NCBI RefSeq assembly: GCF_000382405.1
Contig: NZ_KB908257.1
Coordinates: 186,001-250,000, forward strand
Length of the DNA stretch: 64,000 nt
Direction of reading: 5' to 3'
Source of the DNA: Mycobacterium sp. 141
Lineage (GTDB): Bacteria; Actinomycetota; Actinomycetes; Mycobacteriales; Mycobacteriaceae
Of this stretch, positions 45,071-54,046 are shown piece after piece. The first letter of the stretch is position 1. Each line of letters opens with the position of its first letter. The position numbers and the translations under genes are program-made. The notes under the pieces were generated by a model. That model ran no database searches and was not told the DNA's origin. It was given only the letters and a program-made list of their open reading frames with translations.

Positions 45071-45475
45071 CTAGTACGACTGCCCGTTGGCATACCGCTG
45101 TCGGCGGTAGTGACGTCCTCTGCCGCGGTTGCGGCTCTTGTACGTCGGCAGCTGGGAGTCACAGTTCGGGCAGATCAGCCGCAGGTTTTCCCGGCGGTTG
45201 TTCGTCGGGTCGCCGTCGATGTGGTCCAACACCAATACCAGCGGAAGCCCCTGCCATGTGGTGGCCCCGCCGCAGATCGCGCAACAACCGGATTGGGCGT
45301 TCGCGAGATACTGCCTGATGTAGTGACCGCGTTCGCCACGGACCCGAGCCTCGCCGGATTCGAGCCAGCGTTTCGTACTGGTCTCGCGCCGCGCGAGTGC
45401 CTGACATGCGTTACCGCAGTAGATCTTCTGGCTGCGCTTCGTGAGTGGGGAACCGCAGCTCAGGCAAAGCCTCAT
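45071..45475 (-). CDS. HNH endonuclease-like protein
   Basis: A 134-residue protein. Two zinc ribbons: CLSCG/CGNAC near the N-terminus and CAICGG/CPNCD around the HNH core LVLDHIDGDPTNNRRENLRL, which holds the His-Asn-Asn triad. This is the small stand-alone HNH type found in mobile and resident loci. I start at ATG 45475: TACTGT lies six bases upstream (leaderless) and the zinc ribbon then starts the protein. It sits beside tRNA-Thr, a favoured integration spot, but no integrase is present. Confidence 0.8.
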   Translation of the reverse strand: MRLCLSCGSPLTKRSQKIYCGNACQALARRETSTKRWLESGEARVRGERGHYIRQYLANAQSGCCAICGGATTWQGLPLVLVLDHIDGDPTNNRRENLRLICPNCDSQLPTYKSRNRGRGRHYRRQRYANGQSY

Positions 45476-45522
45476 GCGTGGACAGTACGACGTGGTACCG
45501 ACAGAGTGCCGCACCGGCTTTG

Positions 45523-45594
45523 AGCCCCCGGTCAGGATTGAACTGACGGCCTACGCTTTACAAGAGCGTTGCTCTACCACTGAGCTACGGAGGC
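45523..45594 (-). tRNA. tRNA-Thr (anticodon TGT)
   Basis: The minus strand reads GCCTCCGTAGCTCAGTGGTA at the 5' end, an anticodon loop CTTGTAA in a five-pair stem (TGT), a T arm with GTTCAATCC, and a closing CGGGGGC that pairs with the acceptor 5' strand including one G-U. CCA is not encoded. Confidence 0.95.
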
Positions 45595-45616
45595 GGACGG
45601 CGTCTATCTTAACGGG

Positions 45617-46429
45617 TCACATGTCCTGATCGATGACCCGCTGAGAGGCGACCACGCGGGCTGCGGTGCGGCGGCGTTGCCGGGACAGCGGGATGCGGTC
45701 GGCGATGTTGCTCAGCGGATTGACCACTGCGGTCAGGGACAGCACCGCATCGTGCAGCGTGTCGACCATCGGCGCCAGCGCTTCCAGGCCGGGCACCAGG
45801 CGGTTGAGAGTGTCGGACAGGTCGACGAGCTTGGCCAGTGGCCCGTCCGGATCGGCCAGGGTCTCCAACAGGCCGCCTTCGGCGAGCAGTTTGTCGACGA
45901 CGCCGTCCTCGCGCAGCAGGCGTTCGATCAGACCGTCGTCGGAGAGCAGCTGATCGGCCAGCCCGCCGGGGGAGACGACCCGCGACAGTGCGCCGTTCTC
46001 GGTCGTCAGCCGGTCCATCAGGCCACCCTCGGCAGTGATCTGGTCGACCAGGCCACCTTCGGCCAGCGCGCGCGACACCGGCCCGGTGTCGGAGTTGAGC
46101 CGATCCAGCAGGCCGCCCGGTTTGGTCAGCTGATCGACCAGGCCGCCTGGCTGCAGTAGCTGATTGAGCGGGCCGTCCGGAGCGAGTGCCCGCCCGATCG
46201 GTGCATCGTCGTCCATCAGGTGGGCCAGTCGGTTTGCCCGCTCTACCGCGTCGTCGAGTCCGAGCAATCCGGCCACCGAAGGCTTGCCCTGCATGGGATT
46301 GGCGTCGTTGAGGGAGCGTTGTACGACGTCGAGGGTGCCTCCGGCGATACCGAGGCCGAGGTCAGCGACGGCAAGACCGACCTTGACCGGGGCGGTGGCA
46401 ACCTGGACCAGGGTCTTGCCGAGGTTCAT
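45617..46429 (-). CDS. repeat protein convergent with phoP (Rv0756c-like)
   Basis: A 270-residue protein whose middle (residues about 85-200) is a tandem array of roughly 11-residue units of the type GGLVDQLTKPGGLLDRLNSD, ten or so copies with Gly-Gly/Leu-Leu spacing, suggesting a repeated helical hairpin or solenoid. The N-terminus (LVQVATAPVKVGLAVADLGL) is amphipathic and the C-terminus basic. Position upstream of phoP on the opposite strand matches M. tuberculosis Rv0756c. Function unknown. Confidence 0.75.
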   Translation of the reverse strand: MNLGKTLVQVATAPVKVGLAVADLGLGIAGGTLDVVQRSLNDANPMQGKPSVAGLLGLDDAVERANRLAHLMDDDAPIGRALAPDGPLNQLLQPGGLVDQLTKPGGLLDRLNSDTGPVSRALAEGGLVDQITAEGGLMDRLTTENGALSRVVSPGGLADQLLSDDGLIERLLREDGVVDKLLAEGGLLETLADPDGPLAKLVDLSDTLNRLVPGLEALAPMVDTLHDAVLSLTAVVNPLSNIADRIPLSRQRRRTAARVVASQRVIDQDM

Positions 46430-46495
46430 GACGCCAGTCTAGGGCCGGGTGGCCGGTGTGCCCCTGGGGGTTTTCTCGGCACTCTGGGGAAAAAC

Positions 46496-46513
46496 TTTCA
46501 GGAAGCTCACAGC
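46496..46513 (+). promoter_or_regulatory. probable PhoP box
   Basis: TCACAGC (46507-46513) preceded with a four-base spacer by TTTCAGG, an imperfect direct repeat matching the mycobacterial PhoP site of two 7-bp repeats. It lies 20-37 bases before the phoP start, consistent with autoregulation. Confidence 0.45.
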
Positions 46514-46532
46514 GAGCGTGCAGGATTACGTC

Positions 46533-47276
46533 ATGCGGCAGCGGCACCATAGCGGAATGGCCATGCCAGCAGTACCCGAGAGCGTCCCTGAAGCCCGGAT
46601 CCTCGTCGTCGACGACGAGGCCAACATCGTGGAGTTGCTGTCCGTCAGCCTGAAGTTCCAAGGCTTCGAGGTGCACACCGCGTCCAATGGCGCGGCCGCG
46701 CTCGACAAGGCCAGGGAAGTTCATCCGGACGCGGTCATCCTGGACGTGATGATGCCCGGCATGGACGGCTTTGGCCTGCTGCGCCGCCTGCGCGCCGACG
46801 GCATCGACGCACCCGCACTGTTCCTCACCGCGCGGGACAGCCTGCAGGACAAGATCGCCGGGCTCACCCTCGGCGGTGACGACTACGTCACCAAGCCGTT
46901 CAGTCTGGAAGAGGTGGTCGCCCGGCTGCGGGTGATCCTGCGGCGATCTGGTCGCGGCGTCGAAGAAACCCGCAATGCCCGGCTCTCCTTCGCCGACATC
47001 GAACTCGACGAGGACACCCACGAAGTGTGGAAGGCCGGCGAGCCCGTCTCGCTGTCACCGACGGAGTTCACCCTGCTGCGTTACTTCATCATCAACGCCG
47101 GCACTGTGCTGTCGAAGCCGAAGATCCTCGACCACGTGTGGCGTTACGACTTCGGTGGCGACGTCAACGTCGTCGAGTCCTATGTCTCCTACCTGCGCCG
47201 CAAGATCGACACCGGTGACAAGCGTCTGCTGCACACGCTGCGCGGGGTCGGCTACGTGTTGCGTGAGCCGCGCTGA
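46533..47276 (+). CDS. phoP: two-component response regulator PhoP
   Basis: 247 residues, the length of M. tuberculosis PhoP and nearly identical over the receiver and DNA-binding domains. Receiver: ILVVDDEANIVELLSVSLKF, phospho-acceptor Asp in VILDVMMPGMDG, and TKPFSLEEV. OmpR-type winged helix: LSPTEFTLLRYF and VWRYDFGGDVNVVESYVSYL. PhoP controls complex lipid synthesis, pH adaptation and ESX-1 related genes. Start ATG 46533 gives the family length. phoR follows after 30 bases. Confidence 0.97.
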   Translation: MRQRHHSGMAMPAVPESVPEARILVVDDEANIVELLSVSLKFQGFEVHTASNGAAALDKAREVHPDAVILDVMMPGMDGFGLLRRLRADGIDAPALFLTARDSLQDKIAGLTLGGDDYVTKPFSLEEVVARLRVILRRSGRGVEETRNARLSFADIELDEDTHEVWKAGEPVSLSPTEFTLLRYFIINAGTVLSKPKILDHVWRYDFGGDVNVVESYVSYLRRKIDTGDKRLLHTLRGVGYVLREPR

Positions 47277-47306
47277 GCATCCTCGGTTCAGCGGCATACT
47301 TCATGA

Positions 47307-48752
47307 GTGGTGTTAGACCGGGTTAGCCGCGCGCGTGGGCAGGGTGTGCCCCTGCGGGTCGGGCTGGTTGCCGCCGCACTGGTGCTGGTGGCGTGCGGCC
47401 TGCTCGGGTCGGGTATCGCGGTCACGTCGATCATGCGGCACACCGAGGTCGACCGGATCGACCAGACATTGCTCGACGCGTCGCGCAGCTGGGCGCTGGA
47501 ACCGCGCCATGCGCCGTCCACGCCGACGGAGGGTCCGAACCCAGCCCGACCGCCGTCGAACTTCTACGTACGTGGTGTCGATGAGGACGGTCGCACCTGG
47601 ATCGCGATCAACGATCGGGAGGCCGAGCCCGAACTGCCCGACGACAACGACGTCGGGCCGGCCCCGGTGACCGTTGGGTCGATGGGGGGCTCCCACATCC
47701 AGTGGCGAGCGATGACGGTGCACTCTTCCGACGGTTCGCTCACCACGGTCGCGATCGACCTGTCCGACGTGCAATCCTCGGTGCGCGCGCTGATCTGGTC
47801 GCAGATCGGGATCGGTGCTGCCGTGCTGCTGGTCCTCGGCATCGCCGGCTATGCGGTGGTGCACCGCAGCCTGCGTCCCCTCGTCGAGGTCGAACAGACA
47901 GCTGCCGCGATCGCCGCAGGGCAGCTCGACCGTCGTGTCCCCGAACGTGATCCGCGGACCGAGGTCGGTCGACTTTCGTTGGCGCTCAACGGAATGCTCG
48001 CGCAGATTCAACGCGCGGTGGCGTCGTCGGAGGCCTCGGCCGAACAGGCGCGTAGCTCCGAGGAGCGCATGCGGCGCTTCATCACCGACGCCAGCCACGA
48101 ACTCCGCACACCGCTGACCACGATCCGCGGTTTCGCCGAGCTGTACCGGCAGGGCGCCGCGCGGGACACCGAGATGTTGATGGGCCGCATCGAGAGCGAA
48201 TCCCGGCGCATGGGCGTGCTCGTCGAGGATCTGCTGCTGCTGGCGCGTCTGGACGCGCAGCGGCCGCTGGAACGCCGCCGCGTCGACCTGCTGACGCTGG
48301 CCACCGATGCCGTGCACGACGCGCAGTCCATCGCGCCGGACCGCAAAGTGTCCATGGAGGTGTTCGACGGTCCGGGGACACCGGAGGTGCTCGGTGACGA
48401 TGCTCGGTTGCGGCAGGTGCTCGGCAACTTGGTGGCCAATGCGCTGCAACACACGCCGGAGACGGCGGGCATCACGGTACGGGTGGGCACAGAAGGGGAC
48501 AACGCGGTGTTGGAGGTGTGCGACGAAGGTCCGGGCATGAGCCAGGAGGACGCGCGGCGAGTCTTCGAGCGGTTCTACCGGGCAGATACGTCGCGCACCC
48601 GGGCCAGCGGCGGTACCGGGCTGGGCCTGTCGATCGTGGATTCGCTGGTATATGCCCACGGCGGGACGGTGCGGGTGGTCACCGCTCCCGGCCAGGGCTG
48701 CCGCTTTACCGTCAGCCTGCCGCGGATTGCAGATCTGCCAGCGCGGCCGTGA
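47307..48752 (+). CDS. phoR: sensor histidine kinase PhoR
   Basis: 481 residues, partner of PhoP. Two membrane helices ([39 protein letters not shown]) enclose a periplasmic sensor of about 115 residues. HAMP follows, then the H-box [19 protein letters not shown] and ATPase boxes [34 protein letters not shown] 47307. The last 41 bases overlap the convergent HIT gene. Confidence 0.96.
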   Translation: MVLDRVSRARGQGVPLRVGLVAAALVLVACGLLGSGIAVTSIMRHTEVDRIDQTLLDASRSWALEPRHAPSTPTEGPNPARPPSNFYVRGVDEDGRTWIAINDREAEPELPDDNDVGPAPVTVGSMGGSHIQWRAMTVHSSDGSLTTVAIDLSDVQSSVRALIWSQIGIGAAVLLVLGIAGYAVVHRSLRPLVEVEQTAAAIAAGQLDRRVPERDPRTEVGRLSLALNGMLAQIQRAVASSEASAEQARSSEERMRRFITDASHELRTPLTTIRGFAELYRQGAARDTEMLMGRIESESRRMGVLVEDLLLLARLDAQRPLERRRVDLLTLATDAVHDAQSIAPDRKVSMEVFDGPGTPEVLGDDARLRQVLGNLVANALQHTPETAGITVRVGTEGDNAVLEVCDEGPGMSQEDARRVFERFYRADTSRTRASGGTGLGLSIVDSLVYAHGGTVRVVTAPGQGCRFTVSLPRIADLPARP

Positions 48753-49128
48753 TCTTGGCCTGGGCCTCGTCGAGGGACTCCGGCGAGGGGCTGTTGTCGA
48801 CGTGGGCGAACCCGAAGTCGGACAGGTTGTAGGCGGGGAACACGTGCACGTGCAGGTGGGGAACCTCCAGGCCGGCGATGATCACGCCGGCCCGCTCCGC
48901 GCCGAAGGCTTTGCACACGGCTTTGCCGATCAGCTGCGACACCCCCATCACCCGGCCGAACACGGCGGGTTCGATGTCCTGCCAGTTGTCGATCTCGGCG
49001 CGGGGCACGACGAGGGTGTGGCCCTGGGTCATCGGGGCGATCGTCAGGAACGCGACGATCTCGTCGTCGGAATACACGAATCGGCCGGGTAGTTCGCCGT
49101 TGATGATCTTGGTGAAGACGGTCGCCAT
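48712..49128 (-). CDS. HIT family hydrolase
   Basis: A 138-residue histidine-triad protein: HLHVHVF gives the triad, with [15 protein letters not shown] and [13 protein letters not shown] conserved. It hydrolyses or transfers nucleotidyl groups (AMP-lysine, Ap4A-like substrates in relatives). The position after phoR matches Rv0759c. Its 3' end overlaps phoR by 41 bases on the opposite strand. Confidence 0.92.
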   Translation of the reverse strand: MATVFTKIINGELPGRFVYSDDEIVAFLTIAPMTQGHTLVVPRAEIDNWQDIEPAVFGRVMGVSQLIGKAVCKAFGAERAGVIIAGLEVPHLHVHVFPAYNLSDFGFAHVDNSPSPESLDEAQAKITAALADLQSAAG

Positions 49129-49222
49129 GCCCCGAGCATAGTGAGCGCCGGGCCGATCGGATCAGCCGATCATCCCGGACATCTCGCGTGTTTGCGACGC
49201 GATCTGCCCGGCTGCGCCGACA

Positions 49223-49828
49223 TCACTCGGTGAGTCTGGTCGTTGCTGGCTCTCCGAGGACGAGACCGACCACATACGTGAGCTTGTCGGCGATCTGGTG
49301 GTACGTGCCGGCGCCACTGCCGGCATTGACCAGTGCGCCGAAGAACGCCATCTCCAAGACCGACACGATGCGTGGATCAGCGTCCGGGCCGACGGCGGAG
49401 TGGATCCGGTTGTGGATTTCGGCGCCGATGCGGTCGCGAACGGTGCGTACCGCCGGCTCGCTGCCACCGCCGAGCAGCGCTGCCGTGCACGCCGCGGCGA
49501 CTTCCGGTTCGTCGGCAACGACCAGCGTCAGGGCGCGCAGGGTCTTGTCGAGGCGCGTCGCCATCGCGTCGTTGGCATCGGTGCAGAACGGCACCTTGCT
49601 GACCAGGTAGAGATAGACCTCGGCGATCAGATGGTTCTTCGACGAGAAGTAGGTGTAGGCAGTCGCCGGCGCAACCTTCGCGCGGGCGGCGACGGCGCGC
49701 ACCGTGAGGTCGGCATACGACGATTCGCGCAGCATCCCGATCCCGGCAGTCAAGACCTTGCGAAAAGTTTCTTCCTGCCGACGGTTGCGCAGCGTTTCTG
49801 TGACTGCCGCCACGGCGTTGCTGGACAC
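49223..49828 (-). CDS. TetR family regulator, downstream of the LanB-type gene
   Basis: A 201-residue TetR protein: HTH at residues about 25-65 (TVRAVAARAKVAPATAYTYF), helical effector domain after. It begins 22 bases after the stop of the LanB-type dehydratase gene on the same strand, so it may be co-transcribed and regulate that locus. It resembles regulators of P450/fatty-acid genes next to mycobacterial HIT genes too, so the link to the dehydratase is not certain. Confidence 0.87.
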   Translation of the reverse strand: MSSNAVAAVTETLRNRRQEETFRKVLTAGIGMLRESSYADLTVRAVAARAKVAPATAYTYFSSKNHLIAEVYLYLVSKVPFCTDANDAMATRLDKTLRALTLVVADEPEVAAACTAALLGGGSEPAVRTVRDRIGAEIHNRIHSAVGPDADPRIVSVLEMAFFGALVNAGSGAGTYHQIADKLTYVVGLVLGEPATTRLTE

Positions 49829-49850
49829 ATGTCCAAGTTATCAGTGGAGT

Positions 49851-52805
49851 TCACCGATGCCGTTCCCGGCGGTTTCGTTCGGTCTTGACCAGCCACATGG
49901 CGGCGAACTCCTCGTGTCTCCGTAGGCCGAGCCGGTTGCACAGCAGGTGGCTCGCGCTTTGTAGCACGGCGGGCGTCAGCACGGCGTCCCGCTGGGCCGG
50001 ATCGGCCCAGAACTCGCGCAGGGTGGCGACCAGGTCGTTGTCCGCGTCGATTTCTGGGTGTTGTTGGCGCAGCGCGGTTTTGATCTTGTGTACCGATGCG
50101 CCGAGCTCCCGGCCGTAATTCGCGACCGCGGCGTCGATCACCTCGTCGACGTTCACCCGGCTCGGGTCGAGACTGTCGAGCCACTGAGTCAGGACGCCGG
50201 CGGCGGCTTCGACGCCTGGCCTGATCGGCGCAGCGGAGGTGGCCGGGGTCGGGGAGTTGAAGTCGATGATCGGCAGCATGGTGACGATGCGCTCGGTCTC
50301 TCGACAGAACAGTCGTTCGTAGCACGGGAAGCTTCGGGGTCCGCCGTAGCGTTCGAGTTCGCGGTGGTAGACGGGGATCGCATAGTCGCCGATGCGCCCT
50401 GCCAGGCGAGCGTCAGCCAGCCATGCCAAGACGGCGGCGAGTGCGGTAACCGGGCGTCGTACCCGCAGGCGCAGCTGGTCCCGGTCTTTTTCTCGGTAGC
50501 GCACGAAGTACCAGTCCCCGGCGAGGTCGGGGAAGGCGTCGGCGAAGGCGCACAGGATGCGATCGTGGGAATTGCCGGCAGCGGTGATGGCGAACGCGGT
50601 CCACGGGCCCCCTGGCATCAGCAGCCGGTGCTCATCGTCAGCGGGGACGTGCGGTGGATGGCTGGTCAGGTCGGGCTCGACCCGCGACGTCCCGGGAGCG
50701 GCGACGGTCACCACCGCCTCGGCGGTGTGCGTTGCCGCCCGGCAGTCGCCCACGACGCCCATCTGGTCCGGCCCCGGGGCACGGTACAACCAGTGGTTGC
50801 CTGCGGTGATTTCGTCGAGCAGCAAGTCGAGGTGCAGCGGGTGTTGGGTGTCTAGATGCAGCTGGTTGTCGTACGGCCCGACGCGGACATGGCGGCTGAT
50901 GCCGGTCGCGGCAATCCAGTCCCGCAGTGCAGTCTGGGTTCGGTCCGCGGTCGCCGGGTAGCGCCACCGCTGCTCGGCCAGGGTGACACCCCGGTATCGC
51001 ACTGCGGGAAGGTGGTTCAAGATCGTCTCGGCCTCGCCCCAGGACCAGAACGGCACCCGGATCCCGGCATCGGATATCTCCTGTAGTAGCCGGATGGCTT
51101 TGGCCGAAGTGCGGGTCGTGGCCATGTTGAGCTGACGCATGCGCACCGGTGTGCCGTCGGCCAGCACGGTCCGCACGCGCCCGTCCGCGTAGCCGAGGTA
51201 GATGTCGGCGAGGGTGAGCACCGGGCCGGCCGGGCGGTGCGGACGCGCGTTGACCGCGAGTGTCGCCGGATACAACTGCGCTGTCGCGGCGACCTCGTTG
51301 ACGGAGTCCGTTCCGGCGATGTAGTCGACACCGCAGAGGATTCCCCGGCCGCCGGCGTTGTCGGCCCACCAGGCGGTGTCGAACTCCACCCAGCGCTGCG
51401 CGAAGTCCCGCGCCCGGGGCACGACGGCGGTGAAGCGTCCGATGGCGGAACCGCCGGGAAAGCCGAGCCCGGCGACAGTCGCCCGCAGGCCCGTCGGCTC
51501 CCGGTGGAGCTTGAGCATGACGTCGAAGCTGCTGGGCATGCCGTCGGGTTCGGGGAAGCCTGCCAGGTCGGCGTCGGTGAGGTCCACGACGTCCAAGCCC
51601 TCGGATGCTGCCTCGTGCAGAAGCCGGGCGATCAGGTCCCGACGCCGCTCGACAGCGGGGACGTCTGTGACGGCGGCGTGCGCGACGGCCTCGTGGGCCC
51701 GCGGGTAGCCGATTCCGAGTTCCTCGTCGACCGCGGTCAGGAACGGCACCAGGGTGTCGCCGTACCGTTCCAGGAATCCGCCGCTGAACTCATCGAGCGC
51801 AGGGGTCGCCGGCAGGTGCGCCATTGTCGCCGCGAGGGCTGTGATGGCATCGCGGGCCGCGTCGACGATCGACGCGGGCACCTGCCCGGACGCATCGAGT
51901 TCCAGGTCGACGTGCACATCGCGTTGGACACCACCTGTCGAAAACAGCCGCAGCAGCGCGTCGAGGCTGCCATCGTCGACCGGGACAGCCGCCGCGGAGT
52001 ACCGCGCGACGGCAGCTCGTATTCGGGTGGCGCCCTCGACGGTGTCGGGCACGCGCGCCAACGGGTCGCCGTCAAAAGCGGAGTGCTCCGCCTCACACAA
52101 CAAGACCTCGGCCTGCAACAGATCGCCGACCAGCTTCCGCGCCTTCGCCGCGCCGGCGGCGGGGTAGGCGTCGGCGACCCGCTGCTCGATGTCCTGTCGC
52201 GTCGCGGTGCCGGCCGCGGTGTCGACGGCCAACCGGGCGGGCCCCGTGGCCCTGATCGAGGCCAGGGTGTGGGTGTCGTCGACGCCGCGCATGACGGTGA
52301 CGACCAAGCGATCGGCGCGTTCGACCAGCGCTGGGTTGGGGTACAACCGAGCCTGCGGTAACGCCCGCGCTTCTTCCAGCAGACGCCTGGTGACCGCGCC
52401 GGTCGCCCGGACGTGTCGGATGTGGGACTTGCCGAGCACCGGGGGCCCATCGCCGACCGGCAGTACCGCCACCCCCGCGAACATGCCGAACGGTGTGCAT
52501 CTGGTGCTCAGACGCAGCGCATACTTCAACAGTCCCTTATGCAGGCGCTTGCGCTTCTTCACCGGCGTGTCGGTTCCCGAAGACGAAAACAGTTTGTCGA
52601 CCTGGGCCGACAGCACCGGGCTGGCAAGCTGCACGGCCTCACGGATGCCATCGGCCGTCCACAGCCGCGCGATGGCGTCGAGGTCACCCCACGTACCGGG
52701 GGCATCGGGATAATCGGCCACCGTTCCCAGCGAACACCGAATGATCACGGTGTCGGAGAGTGCGCCCAAGTCTGAGCAAGAATTTTGCCTACGCCGATCG
52801 GTCAT
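49851..52805 (-). CDS. LanB-type lantibiotic dehydratase (full-length)
   Basis: A 984-residue protein with both parts of a class I lanthipeptide dehydratase: the glutamylation domain (residues about 20-650; CTPFGMFAGVAVLP and FSGGFLERYGDTLVPFL are typical) and the SpaB-C/elimination domain (about 705-980; WTAFAITAAGNSHDRIL, WYFVRYREKDRDQLRLRVR, YHRELERYGG). Such enzymes use glutamyl-tRNA to dehydrate Ser/Thr in a precursor peptide. No LanC cyclase, protease, transporter or standard precursor peptide is adjacent. Upstream on the same strand are a small membrane protein and an ESX-type protein with a Thr- and Cys-containing tail. Start ATG 52805 lacks a clear ribosome-binding site; GTG 52748 is an alternative. 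Confidence 0.93.
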   Translation of the reverse strand: MTDRRRQNSCSDLGALSDTVIIRCSLGTVADYPDAPGTWGDLDAIARLWTADGIREAVQLASPVLSAQVDKLFSSSGTDTPVKKRKRLHKGLLKYALRLSTRCTPFGMFAGVAVLPVGDGPPVLGKSHIRHVRATGAVTRRLLEEARALPQARLYPNPALVERADRLVVTVMRGVDDTHTLASIRATGPARLAVDTAAGTATRQDIEQRVADAYPAAGAAKARKLVGDLLQAEVLLCEAEHSAFDGDPLARVPDTVEGATRIRAAVARYSAAAVPVDDGSLDALLRLFSTGGVQRDVHVDLELDASGQVPASIVDAARDAITALAATMAHLPATPALDEFSGGFLERYGDTLVPFLTAVDEELGIGYPRAHEAVAHAAVTDVPAVERRRDLIARLLHEAASEGLDVVDLTDADLAGFPEPDGMPSSFDVMLKLHREPTGLRATVAGLGFPGGSAIGRFTAVVPRARDFAQRWVEFDTAWWADNAGGRGILCGVDYIAGTDSVNEVAATAQLYPATLAVNARPHRPAGPVLTLADIYLGYADGRVRTVLADGTPVRMRQLNMATTRTSAKAIRLLQEISDAGIRVPFWSWGEAETILNHLPAVRYRGVTLAEQRWRYPATADRTQTALRDWIAATGISRHVRVGPYDNQLHLDTQHPLHLDLLLDEITAGNHWLYRAPGPDQMGVVGDCRAATHTAEAVVTVAAPGTSRVEPDLTSHPPHVPADDEHRLLMPGGPWTAFAITAAGNSHDRILCAFADAFPDLAGDWYFVRYREKDRDQLRLRVRRPVTALAAVLAWLADARLAGRIGDYAIPVYHRELERYGGPRSFPCYERLFCRETERIVTMLPIIDFNSPTPATSAAPIRPGVEAAAGVLTQWLDSLDPSRVNVDEVIDAAVANYGRELGASVHKIKTALRQQHPEIDADNDLVATLREFWADPAQRDAVLTPAVLQSASHLLCNRLGLRRHEEFAAMWLVKTERNRRERHR

Positions 52806-52821
52806 TCAAAAAACTGTCAGA

Positions 52822-52902
52822 TTAGAGTCCCGGGCGCACGGCCGGAATCAATAGAATGATCACGCGGTCGATTGCATACTGAATCCGCCAATGTTTAAGC
52901 AT
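52822..52902 (-). pseudogene. decayed partial copy of the adjacent small membrane-protein gene
   Basis: A 26-codon frame (MLKHWRIQYAIDRVIILLIP, then AVRPGL). Its DNA matches the neighbouring gene at two places: the start (GAACGTAACCATGCTT) and an inner stretch (GGCCGGAATCAA on the plus strand, with the bases around it); the middle is deleted. Its ATG overlaps the end of the intact gene. Confidence 0.6.
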
Positions 52903-53149
52903 GGTTACGTTCAAGCTTTGTCCTGGATTGACGATTCCCGGCCGCAACATAGAGCAATAGGTTGATCACGGTGAGTACCGCAAAAGGATAGCCCTGGGCC
53001 CAGCGCGTGGCCGGAATCAACAGAATAAACACGCAGATTGCGGCTAATAGGATTTTTCGTCCCACTGTCTCCCACAACCCACGACGAATCACGAATACAA
53101 GCAGAGCGCCGTACAACAGTGGCGGCAGAATCCACCAGTAGTCAAGCAT
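52895..53149 (-). CDS. small membrane protein of the LanB locus
   Basis: An 84-residue protein with three hydrophobic stretches (WWILPPLLYGALLVFVI; ILLAAICVFILLIPATRW; FAVLTVINLLLYVAA) and a basic tail. No family recognised. The last codons read into the duplicated start region of a partial second copy, so its present C-terminus may have arisen from that duplication. It lies between the ESX-type gene and the LanB-type gene on the same strand. The local DNA is more AT-rich than its surroundings, as in acquired regions. Confidence 0.65.
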   Translation of the reverse strand: MLDYWWILPPLLYGALLVFVIRRGLWETVGRKILLAAICVFILLIPATRWAQGYPFAVLTVINLLLYVAAGNRQSRTKLERNHA

Positions 53150-53200
53150 GGTTACGTTCTTCCTATCTTCGTCGCAGTAGGCGTATCCGTGGTTCGTTAC

Positions 53201-53899
53201 TTACTTGCAATGCTTTCCGTTCGATCCACCACCGTGAATCGTGTAGGTAGCAATCGTGATCTGAACGACCGTAAGGGTGGCGTTTATGCAGTCGGTACCA
53301 GAATCGGTCAAGCCCGCAGGTACCGGCCCGCCGGGAGGACCCTGTGCGCGGGAGTACTGCGTATCCAGATCAAAATCATCGTGGCTGGCTGCAACGGGCC
53401 TGGTCTTGGCCCCAGCGATTTCGTCGTATTCCTTGCCGATGCCGCGGATGCGCTCACCGATCGCGCTCATCTCGCTGTTCGACTGTTGGATTACGTCGCT
53501 GATCCGACCGAGGCCCTTGCTGGCGATGGCGAGTTTGACGTATTCACCGGACTTGTCGTTGGGTGCTGATGCCGCCGCGCTGGTGACCCAGTTGCGGATC
53601 TGGTCGAGATTTTGCCGGCCTGCGGTAACCACGGCTGCCGACCGGTCGACCTCGGCGGCCATCCGCCGATCGAGATCGGCGAGCTTGCCGTAGACCGCCG
53701 CATGCTGCTGGTTCTTGGCGGTGTAGGCGTCAGCGGCGGAACCTTGCCACCGCGAATCGGGAGTCGCGGCCTCGGTAGCCGATTGCATCTGGCGCAGTTG
53801 CGGGCTGCGGTCGAACTCCGCGCCGCTCTGCGGTACGCCGGAGCCGAAGGTGTTCCGGGCCTGATCCCAGGTCGAGTAGAAGGCGTCGAGCGCGCTCAT
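53201..53899 (-). CDS. EspA/EspE-like ESX secretion-associated protein with Thr- and Cys-containing tail
   Basis: A 232-residue protein. Residues 1-170 match the N-terminal helical domain of mycobacterial EspA/EspE-type proteins (MSALDAFYSTWDQARNTFGS, W-x-G turn in RWQGSAADAY, DRSAAVVTAGRQNLDQIRNW). The usual long Pro/Gly-rich C-terminus is replaced by about 40 residues containing six Thr, two Ser before GSN, and Cys in TDCINATLT and in the final GKHCK. ESX substrates of this class are exported with an EspC-like partner, which is not nearby. The tail resembles a modifiable RiPP core and is upstream of a LanB enzyme; that link is a hypothesis. Confidence 0.8.
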   Translation of the reverse strand: MSALDAFYSTWDQARNTFGSGVPQSGAEFDRSPQLRQMQSATEAATPDSRWQGSAADAYTAKNQQHAAVYGKLADLDRRMAAEVDRSAAVVTAGRQNLDQIRNWVTSAAASAPNDKSGEYVKLAIASKGLGRISDVIQQSNSEMSAIGERIRGIGKEYDEIAGAKTRPVAASHDDFDLDTQYSRAQGPPGGPVPAGLTDSGTDCINATLTVVQITIATYTIHGGGSNGKHCK

Positions 53900-54046
53900 T
53901 ACCTCAGTCTAAGGGCGGCGCAGTGGCCGCAATGACAGCAGATCCGGCCCATCGTCGCAGGTAGGCGCGCAGTGCCTCGCCGGTGCGTGGTGGCCGGCGA
54001 CCCCGCGCGGCACGGAGCTGGCCCGCACCTGCGAAATTATCGCCAG

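Noticed and set aside
45071..45594. Integrated element at tRNA-Thr
   Set aside because: An HNH gene lies beside the tRNA, but there is no integrase, no repeated tRNA 3' end and no phage gene.
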